Assembly (NCBI RefSeq): GCF_001640025.1
Contig: NC_031671.1
Span: 124,001-188,000, forward strand
Source of the DNA: Sugiyamaella lignohabitans
Lineage: Eukaryota; Ascomycota; Dipodascomycetes; Dipodascales; Trichomonascaceae
Direction of reading: 5' to 3'
DNA: 64,000 nucleotides
Every line of letters starts with the position of its first letter. Position 1 is the stretch's first letter. Below, in pieces: positions 41,741 to 51,900 of this stretch. The translations under genes were made by a program, and so were the position numbers. Below the pieces are notes generated by a model, which worked only from the letters and a program-made list of their open reading frames with translations, had not been told where the DNA came from and did no database searches.

Positions 41741-42356
41741 ATGGATAAACTTCGTGAAGTAAGTATTAAAAACATGATCCCCCACGCCCGACTCGAGCGA
41801 AGCGAGAGGAGCCAGGGGGTCTGGGGCGCAGCCCCAGCCGCCGGAGGCAAATCCCCCCCCCCCCCCCTCACACAACTAACGAGACCAGAAAATCAACTCT
41901 CTCAAACTCGAGACTGAGGCTGCTCAAGAGAAAGCCGACGAGGCTAATGATAAGGTCAAGACCCTGGAACAAGAGAACTTGCAAAAGGATCAAGAGATCG
42001 CTTCATTGACCCACAAGAACAGTTTGTTGGAGCAAGAAGTCGAGGAATTGGAGTCGAAATTGAACGATGCCAAGGGAGCTGCTGAAGAGGGAGCTGCTCA
42101 TGGTACTCAAAACGAGTCGCTCACTAAGAAGATTTCTCTGTTAGAAGAGGAATTGGAGAACTCGGACAAGAATTTAAGAGAGACTACTGAGAAGCTGCGC
42201 CAGACCGATGTTAAGGCCGAGCATTTCGAGCGCAAGGTCACTTCTCTTGAGCAAGAGAGAGACGACTGGGAGAAGAAGTTTGAAGAGCTGTCTGAGAAAT
42301 ACTCTGCTGCCAAGGCCGAGTTGGACGAGATCACCCAGCAATTGGAGAGTATCTAA
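41741..42356 (+). CDS. TPM1: Tropomyosin, two exons
   Basis: Coiled-coil protein that coats formin-made actin cables. Exon 1 is only 18 nt (41741-41758, MDKLRE); exon 2 is 41889-42356. Total 161 aa, the length of yeast Tpm2. Heptads run throughout (KINSLKLETEAAQEKADE..., SLLEEELENSDKNLRETTEKLR, ELDEITQQLESI). The intron has GTAAGT, branch CTAAC at 41876-41880 and acceptor at 41888. It carries GC element 39 and a run of 16 C. Without the intron the protein would lose its N-terminal MDK-R-E start, which is essential for end-to-end assembly in the family. Confidence 0.95.
41789..41848 (-). repeat. GC hairpin element 39, type A, inside the tropomyosin intron
   Basis: Core loop CGCAG variant. It is followed after AAT by 16 C (41852-41867), so element plus C-run fill most of the 130-bp intron. 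Confidence 0.92.
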
Positions 42357-42383
42357 CTGGCAAGCTCACTTGTGAATCAAGTG

Positions 42384-42641
42384 ATGGATGTAAGAAAATA
42401 TGAAAATATTATCAAACAATTGAACTCGCCGCCCCACCACCGCCTTGATCTCCATCATCAGCATTATTCTCTTCCTGCCCACCACCTCCCTCCCACCCCG
42501 AGTCCGTCTCCCCCGCCATCTATACCCTCTTCTCCAGACACAGCTACCTTTGCCGAACCCGCTAAGGCGTCGTACTCGTATTCCTATCTTCTTTTGCTTC
42601 TCAGCGTGGTTGTAGTTGTTTTCAGCATATATAAATCTTAA
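42384..42641 (+). CDS. Doubtful small tail-anchored-like frame in the tropomyosin 3' flank
   Basis: About 85 codons starting 28 bp after the tropomyosin stop (MDVRKYENIIKQLN...). The middle is His/Pro/Ser-rich, and the end is a hydrophobic run (YLLLLLSVVVVVFSIYKS) like a C-terminal tail anchor. No known family; composition could arise from pyrimidine-rich UTR. Confidence 0.2.
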   Translation: MDVRKYENIIKQLNSPPHHRLDLHHQHYSLPAHHLPPTPSPSPPPSIPSSPDTATFAEPAKASYSYSYLLLLLSVVVVVFSIYKS

Positions 42642-42669
42642 TTTTTGTTCTGTGCTGGGGTGGGGGGTG

Positions 42670-42834
42670 TGCCTCCGGCGGCTGGGGCGCTGCCCCAGAC
42701 CCCGTTGTGCTCGCTTCGCGAGCTTTGGGAGGGTTCAGATGGGGAGAATAGTGAGAGGGATATCCCGCGAATCGACTCGAGCGAAGCGAGAGGAGCAACC
42801 AGGGTCTGGGGCGGAGCCCCAGCCGCCGGAGGCA
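42670..42834. repeat. GC hairpin elements 40 (type C, +) and 41 (type A, -)
   Basis: 42670-42723 and 42774-42834, 50 bp apart. Upstream flank is GGGGTGGGGGGTG. Confidence 0.88.
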
Positions 42835-42866
42835 GACCCCTTCCCGTGAATAGAATAGGGTGAACT

Positions 42867-42876
42867 GTCACGTGAT
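42867..42876 (+). promoter_or_regulatory. CACGTG (Cbf1-type E-box) before the membrane-protein gene
   Basis: GTCACGTGAT, 118 bp before the ATG at 42994. Similar CACGTG sites occur at 44661 (87 bp before the SUZ gene) and 60115 (about 180 bp before the aminopeptidase). Confidence 0.5.
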
Positions 42877-42993
42877 TTGGAAGGGAGGATGATATTAGCG
42901 AGTTGATTGTAGATCTTTTAGTGTTGAATGTCCAGTCGTAGCTCTAGTTTGATCTGTTGTCCAATTGCGAACTGCTCAAGTGTGCTGTGAATA

Positions 42994-44097
42994 ATGGAGG
43001 TTTGTACACGATCTGGTGTTTATCGTGGGGTCGGGTGTAATAATGCGAGAACTGGATTTGGATTTAGACGGTTTCTGAGCTCAGCAAACTGGAGTCCTTG
43101 CAATGACGGCAATATTGCTACCATATTACATGTACGGAAGTTGTCTACGCTTTTAAAGAAAAAGAATAGAACAGATTCAGAATTCACACAGTTGACTAAA
43201 CATTCAGTTTCTAGAAATACTTTGCATCACTCAAGTAATATCAGAAATGGTTTAGACCAAGGACGAAGGACTATTGATCCAGTAGGAACAATTAGACATG
43301 CTAGGACATATGCCACTTATAGGGGTCCCGGACGTGGCGGCCTGATATCATCGGTCTGGAATTTGGTCCCAGCGCCTGTGAGAGCATTTACTGTAGTTGC
43401 AGGAACTGCTGCTGGATTTTTTTTCATCTCAGTCCCGCTACTAATCATATGTGGACCACCACTAGCTTTGGGTCTCTGGCTGTATACTCGCCGCATGAAA
43501 CGAATTGCAAATGAGTTGTATCATCAGAGATGGAATAACCTGGGTAGTTACCATCTGACTTTTGAAGATCAGCTTGATCAAACTGCTAAGAGCCAGAATC
43601 CCGCTGACGACTTGTTCACCATTCTAATGAACAAAGCTGGAGGTGCCACTAGCGATGCTGAGCGAATTGCTAGAGACAGGATTTTGGATGCTGTGGAATC
43701 GGATGAACAGAATTTAGCTGGTCTTCTAAATATTAAAAATCAACGTGATATTGATAACCTGGGTCTAACTGGTCTTGAAGGTATTCAACAGGACTTCAGA
43801 GGTTCGTCTCAGGGATTCCAGGAGAAAATGGAAATTCGCACTCTAGGACTTGTGGACAAAGCTCAATCCCCTCCACGCCGTCTAGCAAATGTGACACTTG
43901 TAATTCAGAGTGATGGATATCGAAACAAGAAAATGAGAGTAGAGCTGGAAGTGTTAGCTGGGTACCTTCGATCGAGTGAACGCATTATTCTTGATGCCAA
44001 CCCTGTGGGTGATAAATCTAGTGGTTCACAGAGTTCATCCTACGCTCAGGATACAATTATAGAGGTGGATCCATCTCATTACCGTAGAACTAAGTGA
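42994..44097 (+). CDS. Probable mitochondrial membrane protein, unknown function
   Basis: 367 aa. The first 110 residues are Arg/Ser/Asn-rich with few acids (FGFRRFLSS, HVRKLSTLLKKK, IRHARTYATYRG), typical of a mitochondrial presequence. One or two hydrophobic segments follow at about 129-162 (AFTVVAGTAAGFFFISVPLLIICGPP and ALGLWLY), then RRMKRIANELYHQRW. The C-terminal half is soluble and mixed alpha/beta (RLANVTLVIQSDGYRNKKMRVELEVLAGYL). The layout suggests an inner-membrane protein with a matrix or intermembrane-space domain. I do not recognise the family. No intron needed. Confidence 0.75.
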   Translation: MEVCTRSGVYRGVGCNNARTGFGFRRFLSSANWSPCNDGNIATILHVRKLSTLLKKKNRTDSEFTQLTKHSVSRNTLHHSSNIRNGLDQGRRTIDPVGTIRHARTYATYRGPGRGGLISSVWNLVPAPVRAFTVVAGTAAGFFFISVPLLIICGPPLALGLWLYTRRMKRIANELYHQRWNNLGSYHLTFEDQLDQTAKSQNPADDLFTILMNKAGGATSDAERIARDRILDAVESDEQNLAGLLNIKNQRDIDNLGLTGLEGIQQDFRGSSQGFQEKMEIRTLGLVDKAQSPPRRLANVTLVIQSDGYRNKKMRVELEVLAGYLRSSERIILDANPVGDKSSGSQSSSYAQDTIIEVDPSHYRRTK

Positions 44098-44747
44098 GCG
44101 CGATCAGACCTATCTCACTTCAAAATGCATAGACACTACCACAAGAAGCCAGGACATTGCCGAATCCTGCTCATACTAGCTGTTATATACTCTGCTCAAA
44201 TGTTAATATAAGTTATTACAGGCTATAAAGTATCAAAATAGAAGAAATAAGCGCATATGGTTACACTTGCAACAGCATCGACATGAATGTATGTGGAAAA
44301 GACTATGTTACAATTCTCTCTCGGTCTATAGAGGCGACATTTATATTCAAATCACACCGTTTCTATCGCTTAAGGCCTAAAGTCTAACTTCCCATCTTCA
44401 CTCATAAATATTTCAATTTTAGCGAGTGGTGTAGATGATAATGATTTAAGCTTGTGCAACAGATCGAAGGTGCCACAATCTCAGCAATTGAACTCTCCAC
44501 ACCGTTGTTTGATGAAGAATCATCACGTATAACAATATAATGACAACCACTAAACCGTTTTTTTTGTCTCAGCTGTTCTATAGGCAGAAAATCTAGTCAA
44601 CATTGGTCCCCTGGAATTACCTGTTACGGCTTAAACAATTATTGATTTCATCTGATACTGCACGTGATTTGACCTCCTTGTGATGCATGTTTTTTATTCT
44701 CGTCATTTTGACCACCACATTTTCTCCTCATATCATCACTGAAGGTC
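44098..44747. other. Intergenic region before the SUZ-domain gene
   Basis: 650 bp, AT-rich, no GC element and no gene. GCACGTGATT at 44660 is the only motif I would single out. Confidence 0.55.
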
Positions 44748-45219
44748 ATGTCTTCCGATCCCTGGGACGATGACTGGGTCCCAAATGCTGCCACCTCGGT
44801 AAGTATATCCACGTACCAAAAGTCAAGAACGGTATTCTAACTATTAGAACACGGCCAACAGCTCGAATAACGAGAAATTCGTTCCAGTAGCAAAGGCCAA
44901 TCCGAAATTTGAGATCCAAGACACCACATCCACACACACCTCATACAAACCTCAACTGAGACTCTTGAAAAGAGACACATCCTCGTCTCCTAGTCCTGGA
45001 GAGGGGGGTGCTTCACCAGCTGGCAGCAAGTCAGGTACGGCATCGCCGTCGCGTGCCCCAACAAGCAAATTGGATCTTGAGCAACAGTTCCAAATCAAGC
45101 ATGACAATTATTTAAAAGTTAGAGAGAAAATCTTCGGCTCATCTGGGTCAGAAACAGACTCAACTAGACCAAGCCAGCAGCGAAACACCCGATCCAACCA
45201 GCCCACCAAACGTGTATAA
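44748..45219 (+). CDS. SUZ-domain protein (SZRD1-like), two exons
   Basis: Exons 44748-44798 (MSSDPWDDDWVPNAATS) and 44848-45219 give 140 aa. The 49-bp intron has GTAAGT and CTAACTATTAG. The acidic-aromatic DPWDDDWVP start, the PQLRLLKRDT block near residue 50 and the YLKVREKIFGSSGS block near 107 are SUZ and SUZ-C type RNA-binding motifs found in small SZRD1 proteins and R3H proteins. Between them lies a Ser/Pro/Gly-rich segment. Probably an RNA-associated cytoplasmic protein; the precise role is unknown. Confidence 0.85.
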
Positions 45220-45710
45220 TGGAAGACATTTGCCATAGTTTAGAGATAGTAGTCTGGCGGTGTGCCTCGGGCAGCAGGACTCCCCTGGATTCAGCTGCCG
45301 TGTCTTAAGAGTCAGCTATTAAACTTTCACGCTCTTCATGCCACAAACAAATGTTACTGTCAAACTTTTACCAATACCAAGAGTAGATCTCTGACCAGCC
45401 GATTAAGCAAGTCAGAGTTGTTTGGGGTCAAAGCTCCAGATGCTAGAGCTGGGGTAGTAGTAGTAGAAACGGCAATCTCGATCTAGCTGTGCTTTGCGAG
45501 GGGTCGTTTCACAACCGAGGCTTCAGAGCTGGCTGACTACTGAGTATTTATTATCGTCAGCCATTGATTATGGCCCTAGAGCGTCTCAAGCAAGACGACA
45601 GCGATAAATGTGATACAGCACATCTGGTAGCTGAATAATGAACCCTTTGTTCGCTTATTCATTCGAATTTCGAATAGCCAGAGCGAAAAATGGTCTTCGA
45701 ACAGCAGACG

Positions 45711-46010
45711 GGGAGCTAGACAGAACTAGACAGGGAACTAGACAGGGAACTAGACAGAACTAGACAGGGAACTAGACAGGGAACTAGACAGGGAACTAGA
45801 CAGAGAACTAGACAGGGAACTAGACAGGGAACTAGACAGGGAACTAGACAGGGAACTAGACAGGGAACTAGACAGGGAACTAGACAGGGAACTAGACAGG
45901 GAACTAGACAGGGAACTAGACAGGGAACTAGACAGGGAACTAGACAGGGAACTAGACAGGGAACTAGACAGGGAACTAGACAGGGAACTAGACAGGGACC
46001 TAGACAGGGA
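45711..46010. repeat. 13-bp tandem minisatellite
   Basis: About 23 copies of GGGAACTAGACAG. A few early copies lack GG (11 bp) or read GAGAACTAG; the last ones decay (GGGACC, GGGAGCAGATAG). Interior copies are almost identical, pointing to recent expansion. The unit is not a multiple of three and no long frame crosses it. Confidence 0.97.
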
Positions 46011-46270
46011 GCAGATAGGAATTAGACATAGAATAATATAATCAACACGACCATGCTCACCGCAGCAAGTGTCTCAGAAGCGCCTTCTATAAAGCACATA
46101 CAACCAAAAATAGCTGGAATTAACAGACAAATATACTGTGACACAGGTTCATATCACTATTCGATGACTGGCCACTCGTCTCCACGAGAAGACGGCTCTC
46201 GATCGCAAACCACCCAAGTGCCGAACACTGGGGAGACCGAACCACACCGTCATTCTTTTCACCCCTCAAG

Positions 46271-46415
46271 TGCCTCCGGCGGCTGGGGCTCCGCCCCAGA
46301 CCCCGTAGCTCCTGCTTCGCAGGAGATTTCTGGAACCGTGGGGTCCCCACGTAACGACTCGAGCGCAGCGAGAGGAGCAGCGGGGTCTGGGGCGGAGCCC
46401 CAGCCGCCGGAGGCA
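46271..46415. repeat. Composite GC element 42/43 (B then A, inverted)
   Basis: 46271-46325 (+, B) and 46356-46415 (-, A, GCGCAGC loop). The 30-bp spacer contains the palindrome GTGGGGTCCCCAC. Confidence 0.9.
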
Positions 46416-46906
46416 GTCGTCCCGCAGAAAAAGTCGTCTAGCAGGGGTCACTGGCGAGCATGAAAGGGAGACGCGTCCCCTGAGATTGCCTGTTCTGGAG
46501 CTGCACGTGATGATTTACAAGATCACTCCGTGAACACACCGTATTTTCATTTTATACACTCTTACTGCTTAGATAGCGAATATATCACTGGCGGGACAGC
46601 GACAATATTTCCAACTCCCTCCACCGAGAGTCCCCCGGACCGTTAAAAGAGGACCCGTCCGTGGCAAACCCGAAGTCGGCGACAGCCGCAAGATGCCCAG
46701 GCACAGCAGAGGACATCACTACACGGGCCGACTGGCTGTCAGCTGGCGAGACAGCGTTTAATTGCGTCCTTTTGAGACTGGTTTCATGGAGCCGACCAGA
46801 CCATTTGGATGCGGCATGCACAGCAGTAATGGCACATTGCAGATACCCAACGGGCATTTTGTTGATTGTCGATCGTTGATTGCTGATCCGGTCGGACGTG
46901 TTTTGA

Positions 46907-46926
46907 CAGCAGCAGCAGCAGCAGCA
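46907..46926. repeat. (CAG)n tract
   Basis: 20 bases, between six and seven CAG units; an AATAATAATAAAAATA tract follows 40 bp later. Not in a recognised gene. Confidence 0.85.
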
Positions 46927-47064
46927 TCGAACCGGACTTCGGACACGGCATTCAGGAGTAACAATAATAATAAAAATACACCCCAGAGACTGTTGGGCCT
47001 GGTGTCTGTGTCTTGGAATTTGGGTTGCTCTTGCAGACCGGGACCGGGCCAGTGGTGACGGGTG

Positions 47065-47292
47065 TGCCTCCGGCGGCTCTGCCCCAGACCCCGTGGCTCT
47101 GCCCCAGACCCCGTGGCTCTGCCCCAGACCCCGTGGCTCCTGCTTCGCAGGAGATTGCTAGGACTGTGGGGGTTTAGCAGCGACTCGAGAAGATATAGGA
47201 GATTTCAGGGACCAGTGGGACCCCCTCGCAACGACTCGAGCGAAGCGAGAGGAGCAGCGGGGTCTGGGGCGGAGCCCCAGCCGCCGGAGGCA
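47065..47292. repeat. Composite GC element 44/45 (B then A) with internal triplication
   Basis: Element 44 (47065-47153, +) holds three head-to-tail copies of GGCTCTGCCCCAGACCCCGT. The left arm of the core stem (CTGGGGC) is missing, so the stem cannot form. Element 45 (47233-47292, -) is intact. An extra GCGACTCGAGAAGA remnant lies at about 47180. Confidence 0.88.
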
Positions 47293-48998
47293 GACCCGCA
47301 CCAGCAGACACAGACAGACCCCCTACAGAGGCTCCGGTCGTCCGGTTTGCATTGTAACTAGCGGAGGCGAGAGTGTGCAGGGTGAAACAGTTTCCGTTGA
47401 GTGTTGTTGGCGGGCTGGAAGGGGCAGCAAAATTGTTGAATATGCAGGGCCTATTAGATAGGGTAGGGAAGCGGATGACGGGCGATCGGGCACGAAAAGG
47501 GCAGGTTCGGTGTTCTCCCAACACACGAAGCTGCAGACGTTTATAGCCCAACAACGTTCAAACGGGAAAAAGCAGGGGGTGAAAAATCGAGATTTGTTGG
47601 CAGCACCGGATTCGGATTCGGTCTCAACTGGACACTAGGCTTGATTTTGATGGTTTGAGGACGGAGAATCGGCCGCTGTCAACAGAACCGCTGCTAGCTA
47701 GAGCAGCCACAAGAACGGACCAGGGGGTAGCAGATGCTTAACAGCAACTCAGCAGAAATCACCGGCAGCTCAGCACAGCTCAGCAGAAATTCGCCGACAG
47801 CTCAGCAGCAGCTAACCACATGGCGTTGCAGCTGGATCATGATCCTGTATCGTGAAATGCCTGTTGACTGGCAATTGGTGCTGAATTGACGACGTCAACT
47901 GACCCCGCAATCCACGTCTTAACTGTAGAAGCTGGGAAACCATTGGTTTAATGAATTGAAAATAAATAGAAAAATAGAGAAATAAATAGAAAACAGATTA
48001 GATAATCCGAGTAGTTTGGATACCATCCTCACTCGTTTTTCGAAACCCAACAGTTTGCCCATACCCACAACATTATTTTCCAGTTGGGTTATAACCATAC
48101 ATATCAATTACAAAAGTAATCTAGTATTTTTCAACGCTCCACGCCAAAACCATAGTATAATACAGACAATTTAGCGACCTACGCAGCCACAAACCGGAAC
48201 TAACCATTGATAGAGAACACGAAAAGCACCTACTGCAAACCCCAAGCGTTTTTTTTCCTACCGTTACAGTTTTAATAATTTATATTGATTGCTATTGCAT
48301 GGAAGTACAGGCCGACAGACGCACATCCACGCTGCAACCGGTGCATATTATATATTAGTGAGCCCGAGATATATCAATCTGTACAGATCATTTTTTTTTC
48401 AGATTCAGTTCTGCTTCTTGTTCTTCTTTTTCTCACAAATCTGTACACGAATCGCATCACGGTTTGTACTTAATTGTGAATTATCTTGTTACCTCACTCA
48501 CTTGGACCTGGTTTATAGATAACACTCCCTGGTCTTATTTACAATTGGTGGTGTATAGAGTGAACCGTTAGTGAGATATTCACTGTCAGATTGACAACAG
48601 TAATAAAGTAAAGATATCCAACCGAGATCTGACTAACTGACTTGACTGACTGACGACTGGTTTTGTTGATTATTTGTCTTTTTGATCAACAGTCGGTATA
48701 AATCATATTTCTTTTCATTAGACAATTTGCATCAGCTGGTCTGTCTGTCCAGCATTCTTTGCCTGAGTTTCAAGGAGATCCAGTTTCTGGTCTGAGCCCT
48801 TGATCGCTCTTTGAATCCTACTTAATTGTGGGCTTAATTAATTAATAATTTGGAGACCCTGATATCATAACGTAAGTTCCGGAACTTCCAGCCTGTTTTT
48901 ACCTTCGCCTTTATTTTCTTTCGTTTTCACGTTCTACTTCACGGACCGGTTCACCAGTTCACACGCGTGAGATCAGCCAAACTAACCCGACACAGAAC

Positions 48999-51900
48999 AT
49001 GACACAACAATCTGCGAACCAATACGACCACAAGGCGCTGCCATCGCACTTCCTGGGTCTCAACTCGCTAGAAGTTGCCCCCAAATCCAAGGTCAAGGAC
49101 TTTGTTCAAGAACAGGGCGGCCACACCGTCATCACATCGGTAAGTCTAGCCGCACAATTACCCCTGAGCCAGGGGGTGTGCCTCCGGCGGCTGGGGCTCC
49201 GCCCCAGACCCCGTAGCTCCTGCTTCGCAGGAGTTGCTGGGACCGTCGACGTCCGACTCGAGCGCAGCGAGAGGAGCAGCGGGGTCTGGGGCGGAGCCCC
49301 AGCCGCCGGAGGCAGATCCCCCTCCCCAGTACAGGCACTAACAGTGGCAGGTTTTGATTGCTAATAATGGTATTGCTGCTGTGAAGGAGATTCGTTCGGT
49401 CCGGAAGTGGGCCTATGAGACGTTTGGCGACGAGAGAGCTATCTCGTTCACAGTTATGGCCACTCCTGAGGATTTGGAGGCCAATGCCGAGTATATTCGT
49501 ATGGCCGATCAGTATGTCGAGGTGCCTGGTGGAACCAATAACAATAACTATGCCAATGTCGAGCTGATTGTCGATATTGCCGAGAGAACCAATGTTCAGG
49601 CTGTTTGGGCCGGTTGGGGTCATGCTTCGGAAAACCCCCATTTGCCAGAATCGTTGGCTGCTTCGCCAAAGAAGATTGTTTTTATTGGACCTCCTGGCTC
49701 GGCAATGAGATCTTTGGGTGATAAGATCAGTTCGACCATTGTTGCTCAACACGCCAAAGTTCCTTGTATTCCCTGGTCCGGTACTGGTGTTGACCAGGTT
49801 TCTGTTGATAAGGAGTCTGGTCTTGTTTCTGTTCCTGACGATGTATATATTAAGGGTTGTTGTACTACCCCAGAAGACGGTCTTGAGAAAGCCAAGAAGA
49901 TTGGCTTTCCTGTCATGATTAAAGCTTCGGAAGGTGGTGGTGGTAAAGGTATTCGTAAGGTCGAGCACGAGGATAAATTCATTTCTCTGTATAAGCAAGT
50001 CGAAGCCGAAATTCCTGGTTCGCCTATCTTTATCATGCAATTGGCCGGTAACGCCAGACATTTAGAAGTACAATTGTTGGCGGATCAGTACGGTAACAAT
50101 ATTTCATTGTTCGGAAGAGATTGTTCGGTTCAAAGACGTCACCAAAAGATTATTGAAGAGGCTCCTGTCACTATTGCCAGACCCGATACTTTCACTGCTA
50201 TGGAGAAGGCTGCTGTCCGTTTGGGTCAATTGGTCGGTTATGTCTCTGCCGGTACTGTCGAGTATTTGTACTCTCACGCAGATGATAAGTTCTATTTCTT
50301 AGAATTGAACCCTCGTTTGCAAGTCGAACATCCTACTACTGAAATGGTCACTGGTGTTAATCTTCCAGCAGCCCAATTGCAAATTGCCATGGGTATTCCT
50401 CTTCATAACATTCGTGACATTCGTTTGTTCTACGGAGTTGATCCCAAGACTCAAACTCCTATTGATTTCGACTTTTCCACTGAACTCAGTAAGAAGTCGC
50501 AAAGACGTCCTGTTCCCAAGGGTCACACCACTGCCTGTAGAATTACTTCCGAGGATCCTGGTGAGGGCTTTAAACCTTCCAGTGGTATGATGCACGAACT
50601 TAACTTCAGATCGTCTTCTAATGTCTGGGGTTATTTCTCGGTTGGTAATCAAGGTGGTATCCACTCATTTTCCGACTCGCAATTCGGTCACATTTTCGCG
50701 TTTGGTGAGAATAGACAGGCCTCTCGTCAACACATGGTTGTTGCTTTGAAGGAGTTGAGTATTCGTGGTGATTTCCGTACCACTGTTGAATATTTGATTA
50801 AGTTGCTGGAGACTCCTGATTTCGAGGACAATACCATCACCACTGGTTGGTTGGATGAGCTTATTTCCAAGAAACTTACTGCCGAGAGACCTGATCCTTA
50901 TTTGGCTGTTATTTGTGGTGCCGTCACCAAGGCTCATGTCCAATGTGAGGGTATTATCAACGACTACAAGACTTCTCTTGAAAAGGGTCAAGCTCCTTCT
51001 AAAGAGACCCTCAAGTCGTTGTTTGCTATTGATTTCATCTACGAGGGTGAGAGATACAAGTTCACTGCCACCAGATCTTCTCAAGATTCTTATACTTTAT
51101 TTATTAACGGATCCCGTGTTGATGTTGGTGTCCGGTCGCTTTCTGATGGTGGTTTGCTTGTGTCCATTGGTGGCAAGTCTCACTCTGTTTACTGGAAGGA
51201 AGAAGTCGGTGCTACCAGAGTATCTGTTGATGCCAAGACCTGTCTTTTGGAGGTCGAGAACGACCCCACCCAATTGAGAACCCCATCTCCTGGTAAGCTT
51301 GTTCGTTTCTTGGTTGAGAGTGGCGAGCGTGTCAAGGCTGGTCAACCTTACGCTGAAGTCGAGGTCATGAAAATGTACATGCCTTTGGTTGCTGCCGAGG
51401 ACGGTATTGTTCAACTTATCAAGCAACCCGGATCCACGTTGGAAGCTGGTGACATTCTTGGTATACTTGCTCTTGACGACCCCAGCAGAGTCAAGCACGC
51501 CAAGCCTTTTGAGGGTCAATTGCCTGAGTACGGTCCTAGCAGTCTCATTGGTAACAAGCCTTCTCAAAGATTCTATGTTTTGCATCACATTTTGGAGAAC
51601 ATTTTGTCTGGTTTCGACAATCAAGTTGTTATGAACAGCACTCTTAAGGAGTTAATTGAGGTCTTGAGAAATCCTGAATTGCCATATGGTGAATGGTCTC
51701 AACAAGCCTCTGCTTTGCACAGCAGATTACCTGCTAAGCTGGATGCTAATCTGTCAGGAATTGTTGACAAGGCCAAGCAACGTAAAGCCGAGTTCCCTGC
51801 CAAGCAGCTTTTGAAGGCCATTGAGAAGGCTGCTCCTGAAAAGGCCAGTGAAGCTGGTATCTACCAGTCGGTTGTTGAACCTCTTACCAAAATCTGTGTT

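Larger units (their letters stand above)
45220..48998. other. 3.8 kb gene-free region upstream of ACC1
   Basis: Contains the 13-bp minisatellite, composite elements 42/43 and 44/45, a (CAG)n tract at 46907-46926 and CAGCTCAGCAG-rich DNA at 47750-47815. The last 300 bp before ACC1 has a TTAATTAATTAATAATT stretch at about 48834. Open frames at 46053-46463 and 46585-46857 have no family resemblance, and the former is mostly GC-element text. Confidence 0.55.

Noticed and set aside
45711..46010. CRISPR-like array
   Set aside because: Contiguous 13-bp units without unique spacers; a simple minisatellite in a eukaryote.
49132..50061. Long antisense frames opposite ACC1, INO1, polyubiquitin and ProRS
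   Set aside because: Shadows of biased codon use in highly expressed genes; no independent start context or protein family.
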